Shown in pieces: positions 63,081 through 64,000 of a DNA stretch of 64,000 nucleotides. The notes under the pieces were generated by a model that was not told the origin of the DNA, did not search any database, and saw only the letters and a program-made list of their open reading frames with translations. A program made the position numbers and the translations under genes. Each line of letters opens with the position of its first letter. Positions within the stretch are counted from its first letter, which is position 1. The DNA lies in assembly GCF_000003605.2 (NCBI RefSeq), contig NW_003113394.1:35512-99511 (forward strand). The letters run 5' to 3'. The DNA is from Saccoglossus kowalevskii (taxonomy: Eukaryota > Hemichordata > Enteropneusta > Harrimaniidae).

Positions 63081-64000
63081 TCTGTTATCTGTTAGCTGTT
63101 GCAGTCATCACATTTATCTGTTAGCTACTGCAGTCATCACATATATCTGTTAGCTATTGCAGTCATCACATTTATCTTTTCGCTACTGCAGTCATCACAT
63201 ATATCTGTTAGCTATTGCAGTCATCACATTTATCTGTTAGCTATTGCAGTCATCACATGTATCTGTTAGCTATTGCCGTCATCTCATTTATCTGTTAGCT
63301 ATTGCAGTCATCACATTTATCTGTTAGCTATTGCAGTCATCACATTTATCTGTTAGTTATTGCAGTCATCACATTTATCTGTTAGCTATTGCAGTCATCA
63401 CATTTATCTGTTAGCTATTGCAGTCATCACATAAATCTGTTAGCTTTTGCCGTCATCTTATTTATCTGTTAGCTATTACAGTCATCGCATTTATCTGTTA
63501 ACTATTGCAGTCATCACATTTATCTGTTAGCTATTGCAGTCATCTTATGTATCTGTTAGCTATTGCACTCATCACATTTATCTGTTAGCTATGCAGTCAT
63601 CACATTTATCTGTTAGCTATTGCAGTCATCTTATATATATGTTAGCTATTGCAGCCATCACATTTATCTGTTAGCTTTTGCAGTCATCACATTTATCTGT
63701 TGGTTATTGCAGTCATCTCATTTATCTATTAGCTATTGCAGTCATTACATTTATCTGTTTGCTAATACAGTCATCACATTCATCTGTTAGCTATTGCAGT
63801 CATCACATATCTCTTAGCTATTGCATTCATCTCATTTATTTGTTAGCTATTGCAGTCATCACATTCATCTCTTAGCTATTGCAGTCATCACATATCTCTT
63901 AGCTATTTCATTCATCTCATTTATTTGTTAGCTATTGCAGTCATCACATTTATCTGTTAGCTATTGCAGTCATCACATTTATCTGTTAGCTATTGCAGTC
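63081..64000 (+). repeat. F1 copy 18, F5 fragment and F2 copy at right end
   Basis: TCTGTTATCTG lies at 63,081. The F1 unit stops after TTTTCGC. A segment equal to 19.8-20.2 kb follows (offset 43,432, including the CTATGCAG one-base loss), then an F2 block equal to 9.04-9.44 kb (offset 54,613). The array continues past the window end. The forward frame at 63,678-63,875 is satellite translation. Confidence 0.84.

Larger units (their letters stand above)
1..64000 (+). repeat. 29-bp satellite array filling the whole window
   Basis: The core TTGCAGTCATCACA recurs every 29 bases from position 2 to the last line, about 2,200 times, always head-to-tail on this strand. Typical units differ from consensus by zero to three bases. 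Recurrent variants are GTTAGTTATT for GTTAGCTATT, CACATATATC for CACATTTATC, GCAGCC for GCAGTC, and CATCTCAT for CATCACAT. The consensus holds 10 G/C in 29 and no CpG; CpG appears only in variants such as TTCGCT, GCCGTC and GTCGTC. The consensus AGCT would be cut by AluI in most units. Both ends of the window fall inside the array, so its true length and flanks are unknown. Homogeneous arrays of this size are a hallmark of eukaryotic heterochromatin. I cannot assign the repeat to a named satellite family. Confidence 0.98.

Noticed and set aside
1-64000. CRISPR array
   Set aside because: The 29-bp period is near CRISPR repeat length, but units abut directly with no unique spacers, and there are no cas genes or leader.
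1-64000. tRNA, rRNA or other structured RNA genes
   Set aside because: No interval departs from the 29-bp unit for more than a few bases, so no such gene can fit.
1-64000. Inverted blocks that could form a hairpin or mark a strand switch
   Set aside because: The reverse-complement core TGTGATGACTGCAA was not seen on this strand anywhere in the window.
1-64000. Telomeric repeat or simple microsatellite
   Set aside because: The unit is 29 bp of mixed sequence with no G-rich hexamer or short-period simple repeat.

Overview
The whole 64 kb window is one uninterrupted satellite DNA array. A 29-bp unit is repeated head-to-tail about 2,200 times from the first base to the last, always in the same orientation. 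I found no unique sequence, no array edge, no inverted block and no inserted transposon. The unit has the core TTGCAGTCATCACA followed by a T-rich stretch and a TGTTAGC end. By consensus count it has 10 G/C in 29, no CpG, and more T than A on this strand (12 against 7). An array this long points to a eukaryotic chromosome in a centromeric, pericentromeric, subtelomeric or other heterochromatic location, probably resolved by long reads. I do not recognise the unit and cannot name the organism.

There are no genes. The unit carries one in-frame TAG per 29 codons in each forward frame, because 29 is not divisible by 3 and a frame visits all three phases every 87 bp. Longer open frames appear only where variants remove that TAG, and they all encode the same 29-residue translation of the satellite. 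The reverse strand has several stops per 87 bp.

The information in the window lies in how unit variants are arranged. I name six variant families used throughout. F1: a 7-bp TCTGTTA duplication followed by ACTGCAG units and TTTTCGC. F2: TAATGCAG, then TTGGTTATTG, CATTACAT, TAATACAG and CTCTTAG/TTTGTTAG. F3: GTGATCAC and TTACATCC. F4: TTTTGTCGTCATCTC then TTTGTCTG. F5: CAAATATCTG or CATAAATCTG then TTTTGCCGTCATC. F6: TGGCACCC, GGAGTCATC and CTGCTAGC. These form higher-order repeats. Some are local tandem blocks of 3, 5, 7, 8, 9, 12, 14, 20 or 38 units. Others are segments of 0.3 to 1.5 kb reused 10 to 55 kb away, often in exact register.

Layout: 0-0.9 kb mixed; 0.9-2.6 F1; 2.6-4.1 mixed; 4.1-6.5 F2/F4; 6.5-7.7 mixed; 7.7-9.4 F1 then F2; 9.4-10.6 F5; 10.6-13.1 F1; 13.1-13.9 a 12-unit tandem; 13.9-15.9 mixed and F5; 15.9-18.8 F6; 18.8-20.2 F5; 20.2-21.3 mixed; 21.3-24.4 F1 with F2; 24.4-25.5 near consensus; 25.5-29.7 F3; 29.7-33.3 F5/F2/F4; 33.3-38.3 F1/F2 mosaic; 38.3-41.3 F2/F4; 41.3-43.3 F1 and mixed; 43.3-45.0 F6; 45.0-46.4 F3-like; 46.4-48.6 F1/F2; 48.6-52.7 F3; 52.7-55.6 mixed, F2, F4, F5; 55.6-58.3 F2/F4/F5; 58.3-60.0 F6; 60.0-64.0 F4, F5, F1, F2.

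At the largest scale, anchors between about 13 and 32 kb recur in the same order between about 42 and 55 kb. This suggests a super-period of roughly 23-29 kb that has been rearranged by insertions and deletions of whole units.
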